64,000 nucleotides of DNA from Campylorhamphus procurvoides (taxonomy: Eukaryota; Chordata; Aves; Passeriformes; Dendrocolaptidae). This document shows, piece after piece, positions 14,170 through 28,883 of this stretch. Position 1 is the first letter of the stretch. Each line of letters begins with the position of its first letter. Position numbers and translations under genes: made by a program. The stretch lies in NCBI GenBank assembly GCA_013396655.1, contig WBMV01003161.1:3904059-3968058 (forward strand), read 5' to 3'. Below the pieces are notes generated by a model. It saw only the letters and a list, made by a program, of their open reading frames with translations. It had not been told where the DNA came from and ran no database searches.

Positions 14170-15220
14170 GGGCTAAGCACTATTTAAAAAAAAACATGTC
14201 TTCTCTCATTTTAAGCATAAAATCTTGTTGAAAATAAGATTTTCCATGTCTTAATTGTAATACAGAAAGTGTCTTTTATTCTTCCTATGCTTGAGATAGC
14301 AAGGTAATTTCAGAACCGAAACTGATTGTCTCAGACATTCATGACTCAAATATTTAATCTAAAGGGTAAAATTCCCAGAGTACTTCTCTCATCATTCCTC
14401 AGTTCTATAGAGAATAAAAGCTTCAACCTTATATGATGTGATATTATTTCCATTATTGGTAGTATGCTGGAGGCAAATATCCTTCAGAAAGCAAAATCCA
14501 CTTCCCCAGCGCACAGAAAGTTGCGCACCACAAAGGCTCGAGCTCTCCTTTGCACTGTGTTCTGGAGCTGCCTTGGAATCTGCTGAGAATTTAATAACAA
14601 TTATTTTAGTTCATGTAGTGAAGAGCCTTTAAGATGTAATATAAAATATTCATCTGAAATCCAGTGTCTCCAAATTTCAGGGGCTATTTTGGACTGTAGG
14701 ATGAATTTTCCAGCTAACTGAAGAGTTTTAGTAGAGGTTTGCCTCTCTATATGTGCATCTGTGTCCCGCTCCACATGGGTGTGCAAGGACTTCCTTTGGC
14801 ACCACTCTGGTTTACAGTTTTAATATATGCAAAGGCCATGATAAGTAATAGGTTACTCCTGAGCAGTTCTTACATTTTTGGAGCCCTGCCTCAGGAAATG
14901 GGAATCAGAGTGAGCGTTTGCCTGTGTGGTAAGCAAAGACATGGAATTAATTTTTTCCTATAACCCCTCAAATTCTTCATCTCCTTAATAACACCTCCAA
15001 GATTTTCACATGGGCTGAGTCTAATTGCTCCCATCTGAAAGTGCAAAGAGCTGCTAAATAAGAACTTCTAGGGAGCATGCAGTGTAATATGACAGCCTGT
15101 AAAATATTCTGCAATGGAAAACAGTGGGTAATATAAAGCACCTTATTTGTAATACAGAAAGGACCACTTAATGATATCAGACAAATTCCTCATGTCTCTT
15201 TTTCAGTTCTTACTGCGTAG

Positions 15221-15272
15221 AAATCCCATTGACTTTATCACCTTCGTGGGGCTTGCAGGATTTTATCCACCC
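15221..15272 (+). repeat. Fragment of a recurrent near-palindromic old repeat
   Basis: AAATCCCATTGACTTTATCA is followed by GGGGCTTGCAGGATTTTATCC, which keeps the core CCATTGACTT and the arm GCAGGAT in the expected order. The fragment is diverged and unclassified. Confidence 0.4.
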
Positions 15273-18200
15273 TGTCTGATATCACAACAACATGAATATG
15301 AATCACTTTCTGTATTTAGTGTAATACAAGGGAATATGCCTTGTAATTATGCCTAATGAGGTCTGTAAGGCTGAGAGCTGTGTGTTTGTGCCTCAGCCTC
15401 AGCCGTGCAGGCAGGAGATGGATGCAATTTCTCTGCCATCGATCATTTCTGAACATCAAAGGAGATGGTGGGGAAGATTGTTCCTGCAGCTGCACAAAGC
15501 AGATACTGCTCCTGCAGAAGGAACTTGTGCAAACACGTGTTTTCAGGAGGGGAAGGGTGAGGAGTAGAATAAATGCATGAGGATTTAGGGGCACGTGGGT
15601 GACAACTGTATAATGGTACATCCGTGGAGCAGCAAGATCAAAGATTAGACTGAAACATTGAAGTAGACAAAGTCTTTGCATCACTAAACGTGGCTGCTTT
15701 CTGTATCCAAAATATCTTTGAAAAACGTTGTTCTCTGCGTATGACTGTCACAACTAATTTGTAGATGACACAGTTGGGCTTTGATCAAACAGAGAAACAA
15801 GGGAATTGAAGGCCAAGAATAAACAATCATGACTCAGGACTGTGGAAAAAGAGAAATCACAACCTGTGCCAAAGAATGCAAATATTAATGTGTGCTTAGT
15901 CTGAATTTTCCATGGCAGTTCAAACCAGGAAAATGAGAAGAATTCAGGCTAGATGAGGAATAGTTACACAAAAATATGCCTGTTATGACACAGAAAGGAG
16001 GACTGGTTTCACAGTGGTTTGAAGGGTTACAACACAAAAGTTTACAGCTGAGTTCAAATATCCCCTTGCAGTCGAATGCTTTGCATGGTCTAATGCACAC
16101 AGTGCTGCTGCCAGGCAGCAGGTGCTGGAAAATATTGATAAAGTCATGTAGATAACACATGACAAGCAAATAAGCTGCATAAAGTTTATATATATATTGA
16201 CATGCTAAGACAAAGACCTAAAACCCACCAATAAGTAAGAGAAACACCAAATTGTGTTGGAAAAGGGAGTCATTTTGCAGGAGATGATGTTTCTAATTTA
16301 TGGCAATGTGAGTTTTGGGAACCACATTTTAAAACATTGAAGGTTAGATCAAGCAGTAATAGCTGTGATGATCCACATTAGTTATGGATCCATTTCAGGA
16401 TTCTAATTTTCGTATTTTTAAACAGTAGAGAACAGGAAAATAATACAAATATTTATTAATTCTGCTAAAGTTAATTAGCACAATAGATCTGGATGTAAAT
16501 GAAATCAGGATTCATTGAGTGAACCTGGATTCTTACCCAAATGTGGTATTTCATTGTAGAAAATGATCTGTATATGTAATTTTTCACCTAACTTGCAAAT
16601 AGCTAGTAAATGTCAGAATATGCCAGATGACATTAAGAAACTTATTCAAGCAAAGATGGTTTAAAACACTTACTAGTGCCTGTGGTGCTTTTAGATGGAG
16701 AGTAGAAGACATCACTCACTTTGCTCTTGTTTTCTGGAAACACCAGCAGGTAGAGGCAGAGCAGTTGTTCAAATGTACCTCCAGCTATCTGCTAACTGCA
16801 CGTATCTTTCAAGATAGTCACAGACTCCTGAGGAAAATACAATTGAATTTTAAATTCCAAGCTAGCTGAACTTTTATGCATATATATGTTTAAGAATGAG
16901 AATGTGTTTATACACATGCACACAGATTTTAGAGATATTCGCTCTGAGTATGTGCAAATACATCCTTAAATGGCATTATAATCTCCACTTAAGTACAGCA
17001 TATGCCCTGCTACAAAGTCAATTCATAACATTTCTCTTATTCTCCTTTATTTGCTTTTTTCAAATTATGTTGTAGGAGTGAAGTCACACTTATTCTCTGA
17101 TTTTATAGATGAAAATAGATAGTATAATTTTGCATTAATTGGTGACTTTTATTATATATTGCTTGGTGTTTTGAACAAACATGATGCTGGCTACTGTTGC
17201 ATAAAAGCCATAATAATAATTGCTATTTGGTGACTGGAAATGGGTTTTCTCAGCTTTAAGGAGCTGGTACTTTAGTTAGCATTTATTTAAGTATTTTATT
17301 TTGCATTTATAGCATTTACTTGCTGCACTGTCTGGCTTTTCCAGGAACAAAGACTCTAGGAGACATCAGTATTCAGGAACTATTGTAGGATAGTGCAAAG
17401 ACTGAAAAGGAATTAGAGGAACAGCAAAAAAGCAGCAAATAAGTAATAAGAGGTGTAGTCACTCAGAAAATGGGACTTGCCACCTGTGATGGGAAGAATG
17501 ATGACTAAACTTTGTGCTCCACCTGAAAAAAACCAACCACAGACTAAAGGGCTCGTTCTGATTTTATTTGGTGAAGAGGCTCTGCAGTGACTGGCACCTC
17601 GAAAATATTGCTGATGGATCAAAAGTACCTCATTAGAGATACTACAGGATGACCTGATGAAGTTCCTGGGCATGGGATTATATTATTTCCGTGCATGTTG
17701 CCATTAAAAATCTTTATATTTTGGTGAAGAGGCAACATCTCTTGCCCCCCAGACCATCTCAGAGGCTGCATATAGGGAGTTTTTGGGGCTGGGGAAGCAG
17801 TGGAACCTGTACTAGGAAACACTCATAGCTAAAGAGGGTGCCAGCCCAGGCAGGAGAAGGGATTTGAAGTCTGCAGGAAACTTCCAAACGATGCAGGGCT
17901 TCAGTCACCTTTAATGAGCCAGAGCTCTTTATCTGGGCTGAAAATAATAAATGGGTGAGCCCAGTGGAAGACATTAACAAGGTTCTTGTTTCTCTCAGTT
18001 CCAATACAGTTATTAGTGTTTTATAATAAATACTGCTTTTTGGACATGGTCTACAAGAGCTTTAAAAGTCCTTTGCTAGACCTGAAAAGCAGTGAAACCA
18101 ACTGAAAAACACCCACTTTTTAACCATTTTGTATCACTGCCCAACTCTTGTAGTAAAAGGGAAAATCTCAGCCATACAAGGTAAGTGCAGAAATCCAAGA

Positions 18201-21200
18201 ACGAAGTACTTTCTGAAACTCTGTTTTCTTTCCAAAATAAAACAAGCTGCCAAGTAACTTGCACTCATTCTTGCTCTGGCAATAGCCTTTCTCAAATACA
18301 TTGATGCACTATAATTTATTGGCTCATCCAGGTAGAAAACTGTCCCCAGCCAGCCCAAGAACCTCTCCTTTAAGAAAATACAGGGATTTTTAAGCATAGA
18401 ACAGGGAGTTATTTGGCACTCTGCTGTCCACAGTAGATCACTAGGAAGAGGTGATACAGCTGTTCATAAAGCAGTTAGTGGTGGGTTAGTGTGGGACCCA
18501 CACTGCTAAAAGTGCTGCTTCCCAGGAATGATCATTGCCTGGAATTCTTTGTGTAGGGATGAGTACAATTCTAGAATGTAAACTCTAGATGATTCCACAA
18601 CATTTCTAATGAAAATTATATTTTAGGAGTCTAAGGAGAAATGTTTCTGGTTGTTCATGATGTGTTATTCAAAAAACTTTGGGAATTATGGTTGCATAAT
18701 TTTGTATAATATGTAAATACGTCACACAGGACCAAGGAGTTTCAACATTTTATATGTGATGCCCATAAATTTTATTAAGAAAACCATGCACCACTGCCTT
18801 TCTTACAGTAGGGTTTCTGTCTGGATCCCATGGCTTCAGCAGCCAGAGGCATTGAGCTGGTGCTGCATGTTCCTTTGAACATTTTATTTCATCTTCTCTT
18901 TCTCTTCCTTGAGCTATTTCGCTAGAAAATGAAAACAATGAACCCATCCAATCTTGGAGGTTAACACATATGGAAAGATACTTCTGTATGGCAAATTTAT
19001 CTGAGGAAAGACCTGGATTCCTGGGTGTGTAGGGGATAAACCTTAGAGACTTTTTGATTATGTCCTAGTAATGGAATAATTTACAGCTCAGAACACGGTG
19101 GAAAGGAACAAATCCACAAAATGAACATTTAAATTTCCACTTACCCTCCTTCATTTAGAGGTTGGGCTCCTTCACCAGAGGCTGAAAAAAGGCTGCACAG
19201 GAGAAACGAAGGCAACTTAATTTCATGCAATCCACATCCCAGAAACAAAACAGTTTTCAGTTTGAATAATTAAACCAGACGGAGTGAAGTCCTGTCCACG
19301 TTTGCCAATTTCATCAGTGGGACCTGGATTTTGCCTTGAGATTTTTTGTGGCATACAAGAACCAAATCTCCTGGTCACTTTTGCACTATGAGCTGTCCTG
19401 ATGAGATGGGTTTCTTTTCAGCTACATTAATTCCTGAGAAACATCTTACAAAGGTACTTTAGTGGTTTTTTTCTACATATACTCAGAATAGCTGTGGAAA
19501 TTGAGTGAGCCAGAGACAGAAATGTCTATTTTCTTCAAATCCATTATGCTACTGCATCTGAACTTTAGCTTTACTTCTTTACTCCATTCCACTTCTGTAT
19601 GTTATTGCCATCTGAACAGTTAATTATTGCTATTGATTCCACTGTGTTATCAAAGATACAGCTATTCCCTTCTGCTTTACCTGTGAATTATGCTGAGACA
19701 CCCAGTAATTATTTTGATAATAGCAGATATAATGATGAAGAAATACCTCCTCACTCCATCTGCAACACAGAGTTTGAGACTGAGAAATTGAAGCTGAGTT
19801 GAGCTGCAGATGCTTATTGGTGTTGCTGTTCAGTTAAACTGATGTGTGTGTGTGACCTGCTGCAAGCAAAGGAAAAATCACAGTGGACAGCAGCTTGTTT
19901 GTGAAAAAAATTCAGGCATAAGGGCATTAACCTCTTACCATATTTGAGAAAGGGAATCAACATCTCTTAACCACAGTCTAAGTAAGTTTTAAAAGCTCTA
20001 TACAAGGGTGATAGCATTTTGCCTTTTCTCCAAATGCTCTTTGATGATTGGCATCAAGAATCAGGCATGTGCTAGAAAGACCTTGACACATCTCTAAGTG
20101 ACATACAGCACCTTGTAGGCATGGATGTCATTCAGCAAAATTGGCTTTCCATGAATAAAATTCTAACACTTCCACACAGAACTCCTGATATCAAGGGTCT
20201 GCCCTCCACCACCCCAGCTGTTGTACACAGCCTTCCAACAACAGCCTCCATCCACAGCTCACTCTGAAATAGTGTCACTCTGGCAATTAGCTCTGTGAAG
20301 CTCATGGCAGTAATAGTAAAGCACAAAGTATGCAGTGCACAGTCTTTAATATTCCTGAGCAAAACTGTAAGAGTAGCTGAGTGGAGTTACAGATATGTGG
20401 AGATGTTTGTTGCATGCTTTTAATGAACTGAGCTAAAAATATGCCATGAAACATATTTTAACGCTTGGAAAAAATACAGGGAGATGTACTGCTCATCCAT
20501 GATGAACACAGATTTTCTGTAATAGGCTCTATGAGTATAACATGGAAAACTCTCTGTATCTGCACAGAGACCACAATCAGGCATGCTCAGCACAGATAAT
20601 TGCAGGGATTGAGGGATGCTGATGTGCACAATTGCCCACCCTGTGCATGTGCATCCAGAGCTTTTACAGGCTGATGTGCACAGTGACTGCTAAAAAGTGT
20701 GTTCGGTTTGTGGTAGCTGCTGTAATATGAAACTCTTTCTCACTGCATGCAGACTAGTCTTAAAATTTGGACCTCCTTACCTTTAGGGAGCCAAGACAAA
20801 GTTAAATAATGCTCGTGTAACAGTGTGTGAACATGTGAGGGTGTTTATGTGCAAATAGTGGAATTGGCCCCAGTAATGCCTTTAATGTGCTAACACTATT
20901 TTCAAGTGTTCCTAGAAGGACACAGAAATTTTTCTTTACAATTGTGTCTTATTTTTAATGTTAATCAATTAACACTGAGAGATATATTTACTATAAATTA
21001 GATTTACTAAATATTTGGGCAATGATCTGGCATGTTTGGAGAAGTATGAAGTAAAACATTTTCATGAAGCACATGTAAAGACTTAGAAAGGCTGATACAG
21101 TTGTGGTGATGGAGAACATATAATAATGTATAATTTTAACCTTATTCTGCCTTAAATTCAATGAAGGAAGCTGGGCATTCAGAGTGTCATGTAAAGGATC

Positions 21201-22978
21201 ATATCTGGGTTATGGGTAACCCTGGTGGGTGCCCCTCATTACAGGGCTTTAATTAAATCCTAAGTGCTCCATTCAAAGCCCCAATTCATCTCCTTAGCAG
21301 AACATCTGCTCACGCTGCAGTGGAGCTACCTCGGCCCACCGTGATGTGGTTAGCAACGCTGTGCTGAGAATGAATAATGGATCTGGGAAGGATCAGGTAA
21401 GTGAAGAACTAGAGAAGGTGATGTTGTCAAGATGTAAACTGGAGAGAGACAAGAGCACCCAGGGGAACGTGTGCTGAATTGTTTCTGGGGACGAGCAGAG
21501 ACTGCAGAATAGTGTAATAGGAGTTCAAGCCCAAGAGGAAAGGAACAAAATGGAGAAAGAGGCCAAGAGTGATTGGAAAGCAGAGCTGGAGTAGTCCCAG
21601 GGGTGAGTCACCTGGTGACACCTCCTGCCCTTGTAGTGGTGAGGCAAAATCACCTTCCTGCTGAAACTGCACAGGGTGAATTGTTATAAAAACATTGGTT
21701 ATTGGGAAAAACAGTGTCAGAGTGAAATAGGTGTGCCCAAAGTGGTGACTGCTGAAAATCCAGCACACCAGGACAAAAATGGGGTGGGAAATAGTGTATT
21801 GAATGCTGCACTCATGAATGTCATTGCGAGTATTTAAGATGTGTCTACTGTCAGATTTACATCACCCCCGCTATCATCAATGCAAAAGGACCAGTGAAAT
21901 CTAATATAGGAGCCACATAATTGGTTTGAGAGACAAGGAAAGAGAGGAAATAGCTTTATATGAGAAAAAACTGACATGTTGGTGACCATGTACAGTAGAG
22001 AAAAACTCAAGAAAAGGCATGAAATGGAACACAAAATAACAGTAATATTTGCAGCTTTTTTGATGAATGAGTGCAGATACCAAATAAATTTGTAAAATTG
22101 ATGCAGGGAACCAGGTTTAAAATATATACTAATACAGTGTGTAAAATATATGTGAAATGTATGGCAAACATAAAATACAAAGGGTATTTTTCTGGTTCGC
22201 TTGAACCCCATGAATTTGCCTGTGATTAAAAGTGCTCCTGAAGGAACAGGAGCTCCTATTTGCCAGAAAATAAATGTGCAAGCAGCCTGTATTGTAGTTG
22301 TCCCATTTACAGACCTCTTTAATGTTCCTTTGAAGCCCTTTGTGTTTCATCTGTCACAGCGAGTGCAGAACAGATGATGGACAATTGTTCTGATCTAGTT
22401 TGGCAGTATTTATGTTCCAGGTTTGTACATGTTTAAGGGCCATTTAGCAGTGCAAGTGGGATGCTCCGAGGATTTCTCAGATGCATGGGAGGTTCATCCT
22501 TAGCTTGAAGCCTGAGAACAAAGACGTTTCAGAGAAGGTGTGGCTGGCAGCAGAAATCAAAGAACTGGGGGACGTGCATGACAACTTTGACATTTCCTCC
22601 CTCGTTCTGTCCTGTAGCAGTGACTCTGGACAAGGCTCTGCCAGGCAGGCTGTCAGATGGTGAGGAAATAAATAAAACTGTGAGTGTGCATTTGTGATGG
22701 TATTTCATAGCACCAGTTAGAGAGAGAACATCGAAGCTGATGTGAGTTAAATACAAAGAGAATACAGATGAATGTGTGATGGGGATTTGCTCTGGATAAG
22801 AGCAGAGAGAAATGGAAATGCAAGCCCTGCAAAGGGATATGGGAGTCCCAACATATGATTTATGTTAGGTATATGTGTCCTAAATAGCTTGGTGATACTT
22901 TACAGTGGGTTACTATTTTCAGATGACTAGAAGAATGACCTCTGGGACACTGGGACCATCTTTGGGAATTTAAAACCA

Positions 22979-23190
22979 ACCATACTGGGTCAGGTCAGGA
23001 ACCCAGTATCTTGTCTCCAGCAGCAGCTGCAGCACATGCTAAGGCAGAGTACAGGAGCGATAAACCAAGAGGGAGAATTTCCCCCTGGACCTTCCCAGTT
23101 TCCAGTAGTTTGTGATTCAGGGATTGTATTTAATAACCTTTAAAGGAATTTTCTCCCATTTGCTTTTCTAACTGGATTGTGAGCTCACAG
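22979..23190 (+). repeat. Old sauropsid interspersed repeat fragment, unclassified
   Basis: The stretch follows the word order of an old repeat I recall from many bird, turtle and crocodile introns. It has ACCATACTGGGTCAG, then ACCCAGTATCTTGTCTCCAG, then CAGTTTCCAGTAGTTTGTG with GATTCAGGGA, then AATAACCTTTAAAGGA and TTTTCTCCCATTTG. It is heavily diverged and shows no coding frame. I cannot name the family with certainty; a CR1/L3-type LINE 3' end is one possibility. Boundaries are approximate. Confidence 0.5.
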
Positions 23191-23658
23191 AAAACTTTTA
23201 GCTCATGTTCCTTGTGTGACCCTTATTTGTTTGACCCTTCAGCTGCATGTCCTGTCATAACTCCTGGATTTGGTGCTGGAAGACACAGTGAAAATTCATA
23301 TTTTCCCGACATGTATCAGTACCCTGATTACACATCCTTTCAAGCACACCTCTTGTTCAGCACTGCTAATAATACTCTTTTCCAGAAAGTCACTCTTATT
23401 TTGGTTAGAAACATTTAAATTTTGTTCTTAACTGGCATTAGTCACCACCAGTTTAAAATTCACATTTTACAGTTGGGCAAACCTAATCTCCTCAAAGGGG
23501 GCTCTGGGGGTTGCATCAACGAGTTGCAGTTGACTTTTTTTAGTCCTATTCTATTCGCTTTACATTGCTGTTTTACTGATGGGCTTTTTAACAAGTATTT
23601 ATTGTCTTCATTATGAATATTTTTTTTCTTTTAAATCAACAACCAGAACCATCTTGAA

Positions 23659-23683
23659 GGGGGGGGGGTGGGGACGGGGGGGG
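23659..23683 (+). repeat. Guanine run array, G10-T-G4-AC-G8
   Basis: Guanine runs of 10, 4 and 8 are separated by one- and two-base loops. The runs of 10 and 8 can each supply two G-tracts, so an intramolecular four-tract quadruplex is possible on the + strand, which is also the predicted TAFA1 pre-mRNA strand. Confidence 0.9.
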
Positions 23684-25308
23684 ACGTAGCTTAAGCGTTC
23701 ACTTTAAACCTGAATTTCTTCAAGAAGCTTCAATGCAGTTTTGCACTTTTCTTTTTTGCTTTGTTCTGATACCCAAGTGCTTACCCTCCATCTCTTGAGG
23801 ATCAGAAACAAAGCCACAGAACCAAGAGCAGTTGACTGGAAAGCTGCATGTCAGACAACTGGCCAGAGGGGAGCAGAGCCATCAGCAGTCCATCATGCTG
23901 ATGACCATCTGATGAAATTCACAGCAGGATAAAGAGAATTTCTTACTGAGTGAGGGTCAGTGAGTGAGCAACAGCAGCTAAGAGCTTGTTTGTCTCAGGC
24001 ATTGATCAGTGCACATTTTCAATCATCTCAAATATCATCCCTTTTGAAGCAGTCACAGCTAGGAATTTATTTAGGACACAAAACCTCCAACATAAACAGG
24101 GATTAATCTTGGAAGAAAACTCACAGAGACAGCAGCTTTGTGCCATTTCTTTTGTTTGTCTAATTAATGTTCAACATTAAGTGTTCACTCAGCTGATACA
24201 TGCATGGCACCAGCAAAGTAAATTCATTCAAATGCAAACAGTTTCTCTTGTATTGTTTTTGGAGCTATACGGTACATTTATTCAGCTCCCTGGTAATACT
24301 CTAAAAGCTAATTACTTATAAGTATGCAAATATACATCAAGAAGTGCCAGTTGGGTTTTTTTGATGCTTTGGGTTGAAAGAGCCCAAGAAGAGAGAACCA
24401 TGACTTTGCTGAATTACTGACAGTGCTGTGTTTTCTGTTTCATGTCATAGCTCTGCAGTAGCTTTTCTGTGGTCAGTCTCTACAATAGTTTCTTTACCCA
24501 GCCTAGTTTTAAAAGACTTGGAATCAATGCTTTAAATTCATGCAAATGTTCAGCTGAAACAAGTCAACAAAACAGTGACAGTGGGGAGGACACCACTGAT
24601 GCCCAGGAGATTTGATCTGTTCAGAAAGCAGCAATCAGCCAAATATTTATGCATAAAGATAACAGACCCCCAGACAGCTTACCTGCATCAGCTGGGGCTG
24701 CCAGGCTTTGGATTGCTGCAACGAAAACAGGAATGAGGAAAGCAGGACAGGAGAATGGGAAACCTGTGACAACTCTGTCCTGTTGTGCCTCCTCACAGCC
24801 CACTTTTATCTTGTGCTGTGCACTGAGCTGAGAAGTCTTGGGGTTAAGGATTCCCTCCCTGAGTGCCTCTGCTGCACTCAGGACCAGGAGCTCACATGTT
24901 ACAAGCCAATGTCCTTTCTGTTCCGTGCCCTTCCCACTGACACCATTACCCCAGATGTAAACAGGAACGTACCGAAATTTGCCCTTCTGTAGGGGTTAGT
25001 TATGCCAAACACCTTGGTATTCAATTGGGCCAATGAAATACTTGCACTCAAGAGCTCTCACTGATCTTACCTGGATGGAAGACATCAAGAGCTCAACTTT
25101 GCTTCTTGCAGGTCTTCATCAGGAGGGTGGAACTCAGAGCCATTTCTGGATGCCACACTGCTGGGACTCTGTGAGGCTGTTCCCTGAGCACAACCAGTGA
25201 GCCTTCCAGAGCTAGCCAGAACCTTGGATTGGTCAATTATATAAAAGTATACACCTAACTCTTAGATATAGACTGGACAACATCCAGTAACTTATCAAAG
25301 CCAGATAA

Positions 25309-25352
25309 CTAATAATAATAATAGTAATAGGAGGAGTAGTAATAATAATAAT
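25309..25352. repeat. Imperfect (TAA)n microsatellite
   Basis: Two blocks of repeated AAT/TAA triplets are separated by TAGTAATAGGAGGAGTAG, a run of point-mutated units. Confidence 0.88.
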
Positions 25353-28300
25353 ATCATGGCCTTGATATAAGGGAGCTCCTGATGCATTTTTTTAAGGGAG
25401 CAGTCAGATTATTAAATCCCTCAGTCAAGTCCCTCAGTGTGCCCAGCAACCTCAGTGTCCTCTGACATGGCAATTATTTAGGACCTAATGCTATCTCACT
25501 GAGGTAGAAAATTTCTCACGAGACAATCTCCTGGTCTGAGAAAGTCCTGCCATTAGATTTCTGCTCCAGCATCATTAATTCACTAGTCTGTCTCTCAGTA
25601 TGAACCTGTGCTTGCATATCAATCCCATGGAATGGTCTTTTAGTCTAAAATGCTGGTTCCAGCATAGCTGAATACTGTTTATTGAAGAAAAAAAAAACCC
25701 AAACCTGTCCTGAAAGTATTAACATATATATTCATGTATTGGAGAGAAGATTTGTCCCACAGAGAGAACTGTGGTTTCTAAATAAGAGAAGGGCTACAAT
25801 GCATGAGACTGTGAGAAGGTGATTGCAATATCAAAGGAGGCAAAAAAATAAATGAACTTTCCTAACAGTTTCAGTAACTTTACCTGCTTGATAGTGTGTG
25901 TAAATTATTGTAATTTATATAGATGAAATTTGTGTATTTTTCTGGGGATACTAATTTATCAGAAAAAGCATTTTTGTGATGCTTTCCGTGGGTTTCTTTT
26001 AGTGGTGATTGAAATAAAAGCCACGTCCTGAAGCTATTATTGTAGCAACATGGATTTTCTGGCTGCATTACTTGTTCACAGATGGTTAGCCTTTGACATG
26101 GCAATGAGATTGTTCACTTCTGCAAGATGTTAGCACAGATCAATAAGAAAACTGTCTTACAGAGGGAACACCTGTTTGTCAACCAAGCCTGCCTTAAAGG
26201 TATTTCTGATATTACATTTCTGTTTGTTCAGTGGAAAGTCAGTAGTTTTCCTGACTGCAGGGTTAAATTCCCTTTTTATTAGAGTGCACTGTGATAGGAG
26301 AAGGCTCATGAAGGAAAAAGAGGAAACCCACATCTCTGTAGTGCTGGATATCATGGCAAGTTGGGCTTAAAACCCTGTTCATCTTATTCCATTTTGGGCC
26401 ACAGGTTTTGCAAGTGCTGGTTTGGTTTTCTGACAAGTGAAAAGACATCTTTCAAGTTTTAAAATAAATATTTGGGCATGGCTCTGTCTAGGTTGGGGCT
26501 CTGACAATTTACCAATGACAATAAAATATTTGTTACAAAAGATGTCACTGAAGTCCAAGACTCATAATGAAAAGGACCAGAAAATTTTGCAGGCGCAGGA
26601 AAAAATGGGAATGGAACTAGAAAAAATTCTGAACTAATATATCTGGGGAGTAGAAGTATTCAAGTATTAATGTTAGAAAATTTCTAGCTGCTGCTGCAGG
26701 GGTGAAAAAAAAATAGGAAAGTGATGGCATTTTCTGCAAGCCCAGGAGGTAATAGTCTCTTTCCTTGTTGAGAACGCTGCTGGAAAGCACAGAGCACCAT
26801 TTCAATTAGATGTGGCATTCCTCTTCCACCTCAGCCTCTTGGCTGGATTTTCTGTTGCATAGCATCTGTCTCTGTTTCAACCCCTTGCTTTTCATTCCTT
26901 GTCTACTTCCACAGCTCCTACGTGCCTAAGCAGCAATAAATACCAAGGTGTCTGGGAGCTTATACACTGATGCTCAAATATTCTTGAAACCTGATTAGCT
27001 TGTGCTGGTTGTCTATGGTTTAGCTAACAGTACTGAAGAGCAGAGTGTGGATAAATGAGTGTGGATTGGGAAAATAGCACAGATTTTCCTCTCTTAAATG
27101 CAGATAATAATACTCATAAACGCAAGAGCTCAGAATTTTTATCACTGTTAATAATAATGTAATTATTACATTGCAAAGTGGAATTTTGAAAACATCCGTG
27201 ATGTCAATGATGCTGAGAAGAACTGTGGACATCATTAAGGTGATGGAGGCAGGATTATGAGGGAAGATGAAGAGAAGCAGCAAATGCACAGCTTGTCTAA
27301 GTGGTGATAATGATGATGGGGGATGTGATGACCATCTAAAATATATCTGACATCTGTAAACGTGGGACAGGGAATAGTTGTGTTCAGTTGGTCATAGCAT
27401 TACAATTAGGGTTAATGAGGAAAACTGAGCAAAAGAAAACAGAACATTCTTTTGCTGTTCAGCCCGATGGTAGATCACATTAAATGCTAGGATGGTGTCT
27501 TCAAAGGAGCCCCTGTTGCACCAGCAGAAGTCCAATTGCTTAAGTAATGGGGAAATAAATTGAGCAAGATGCTCATGAGTGTGTGGAGGAAAACATTTTG
27601 ATACTGGGAAAGAATTGGGCAAGATGACCTCTTCTGCTTGTAATTAGAGGCACACTATTAGAAAGAGTTGGCAGAGAGGTCCTATTTTTGTTTGCAGGCT
27701 TTTCTTTTCTTTTTTTTTTTTAATTTGTAGTGAGAGGCCAGTTTGTAATCAGCACTATCCAAAACTCTCAAGGCTAGAAATGCAGGCAGCTGAATTGGGA
27801 GTTCAGAGCACTAGGACAGTTTCTCTGGTGGGGCTCACCTGGAGCTGAACACTCTGGATGCCCAAGAATCCAGTGGGATGGCACTTCAGCCTGAGCTCTC
27901 TGAGGCAAAACCTTTGGGGTTGAGCAAAATGGTGTTTCTCCAACCAGCTCTAAAGTGGACAAAGCTGGACATGGATCAGGACAAGTCTGAGAGGAATGGA
28001 GGGAAGGAAAACTATTTTCCTGCAGAGCTGTGCTTAGCTGAGCACCTGCAGCACATCAGACTGGCTCCTGCTCCTCTGGAAGCTGCAGGACATGGATAAG
28101 GACATGTGGATGTATCTTTTTCTTTTTGCATGATTGCTTTGAAATGTATCACTTGATTTATTTCGGACTAGAAGTTGAATTTATTTTTATCTTAGTATGA
28201 AATGGTTCTTTTGTGATCATAAGAGACTTCAGCTTTGAAGATACTGTCTCCTTTTTGATGAAGAGTACAGCATAAAGTTTACCAGCAGTAGTACTACGTA

Positions 28301-28883
28301 GGAAAGAAACTGGAAATCTCTAGCTAAAAGTACTTGCATTACATGAATTATAACCCACCCTGAGAAAGGGATTTTATCTTGAATTGAGATTTGTTGATCT
28401 TGGCCAGTGAAATGTCAATGTTTTTCATCAAAATGGTTTTAGTTGTTTAAAAAATTCTGTATAAAAAGCAACTTTTAATTGAAAAATCTGATTTTAAATT
28501 CTCAGAGATGGTGTTTGGATTGATACTGATCATTGTCAAGGATAAACAGGGCAGAGAAAAATAAATGTGTTTTCTGCCTGGCCTCTTGGGTTCTGCTAAC
28601 TGCAAAACTCCCTGCATACTGCTACTGTTTAGCTAATAAAAAATAAATTAATATGAATTTCGAGTCAATGCTGTAATGTGTCACATGTTGCTTTCAAAGG
28701 AGGAAATTATTTGCTCACTAGATTTCATGTATTTCCACTCAAGTATGCAGTGCTTTTTATTCACATTATAAGGGAACAGAGTGAACCGAATTGCACATGT
28801 ATTCAAAGGAGCAGTACACATCTGAACAGCAGCCAGATGATCAATTATTAGGAGGTAGTACTGCATTGTGTTGTTCACCAGGA

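Noticed and set aside
16096..16122. CTGCTGCCAGGCAGCAG inverted repeat as a hairpin RNA candidate
   Set aside because: The arms are only eight bases with almost no loop; no microRNA-like stem extends from it.
20615..20690. GCTGATGTGCACA occurs twice, about 50 bp apart
   Set aside because: Only 13 bases are shared, with unrelated flanks; too little to call a duplication.
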